A stretch of 29,593 nt of DNA from Methanocorpusculum sp. GTDB taxonomy: Archaea > Halobacteriota > Methanomicrobia > Methanomicrobiales > Methanocorpusculaceae. This document shows positions 29,511-29,593 of the stretch, piece by piece; position 1 is the stretch's first letter, and every line of letters starts with the position of its first letter. Where the stretch lies: the NCBI GenBank assembly GCA_029987245.1, contig DALTWG010000015.1, positions 1 through 29,593 of the forward strand, given 5' to 3'. Position numbers and translations under genes: made by a program. The notes below the pieces were generated by a model that did no database searches, had not been told where the DNA came from, and saw only the letters and a list, made by a program, of their open reading frames with translations.

Positions 29511-29593
29511 GAAGCGGCTTTTTTGGGTCACATCGCAAGATAGTGTAACTAATTGTCTGTAAAATTGAAATTGTCCTAACTCCTATAATGAAT

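Overview
The window looks like chromosome of a methanogenic archaeon, most probably a member of the Methanomicrobiales close to Methanocorpusculum (genus is inference; methanogen is firm). The evidence is an O-phosphoseryl-tRNA synthetase gene (sepS, essentially confined to methanogens and Archaeoglobus), archaeal ribosomal protein S17e, archaeal aIF2-beta with a TRAM domain, the archaeal repair protein NreA with a terminal PCNA-binding peptide, a YcaO/TfuA pair of the kind that thioamidates methyl-coenzyme M reductase, and TATA boxes 25-30 bp from most start codons. No rRNA, tRNA, CRISPR array, transposase or prophage is visible.

Layout. 1-54 is the end of a 23-bp tandem repeat. 65-1614 holds a small membrane protein divergent from a HD-domain protein / ThiN-like protein / S17e run. 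1617-1808 (minus) is a small ORF with an exceptionally good ribosome binding site, divergent from a Sel1-repeat protein (1918-2841). 2863-7935 (minus) is a polyphosphate locus: two ppk genes flanking ppx. 8093-10186 has a MATE exporter and aIF2-beta. 10187-11084 is a gene-poor stretch bounded by two ~125-bp inverted copies of one repeat that carries a conserved short reading frame. 11085-16082 holds an acyl-CoA-synthetase-like enzyme, a lipoprotein, an MFS carrier and nreA (minus, except the lipoprotein). 16184-20820 has a SIMPL protein, the overlapping ycaO-tfuA-E1-like operon, and an AhcY homologue whose purine pocket suggests S-inosylhomocysteine hydrolase. 20864-21292 is a second lipoprotein. 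21421-24333 is sepS followed by the two fumarase subunits in one tight run. 24373-26948 has DUF92 and BofA-like membrane proteins, a RecU/Hjc-like nuclease and an anchored unknown. 27003-29457 is a tandem pair of Bcr/CflA-type MFS exporters.

How genes work together. ycaO, tfuA and the E1-like gene overlap and are probably translated in sequence, pointing to one thioamidation/sulfur-transfer task. ppk, ppx and the second ppk would make and break down polyphosphate. sepS supplies the first step of tRNA-dependent cysteine synthesis; its link to fumarase (part of the methanogen TCA arm) is positional only. Initiation signals fall into two classes: promoter-proximal genes usually lack a Shine-Dalgarno site and have the TATA box about 28 bp from the start (leaderless mRNA), while several internal genes (ppk at 4923, tfuA, the E1-like gene, S17e) and genes with real leaders (sepS, Sel1, the small ORF at 1808) carry one. 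This rule was used to choose several starts.
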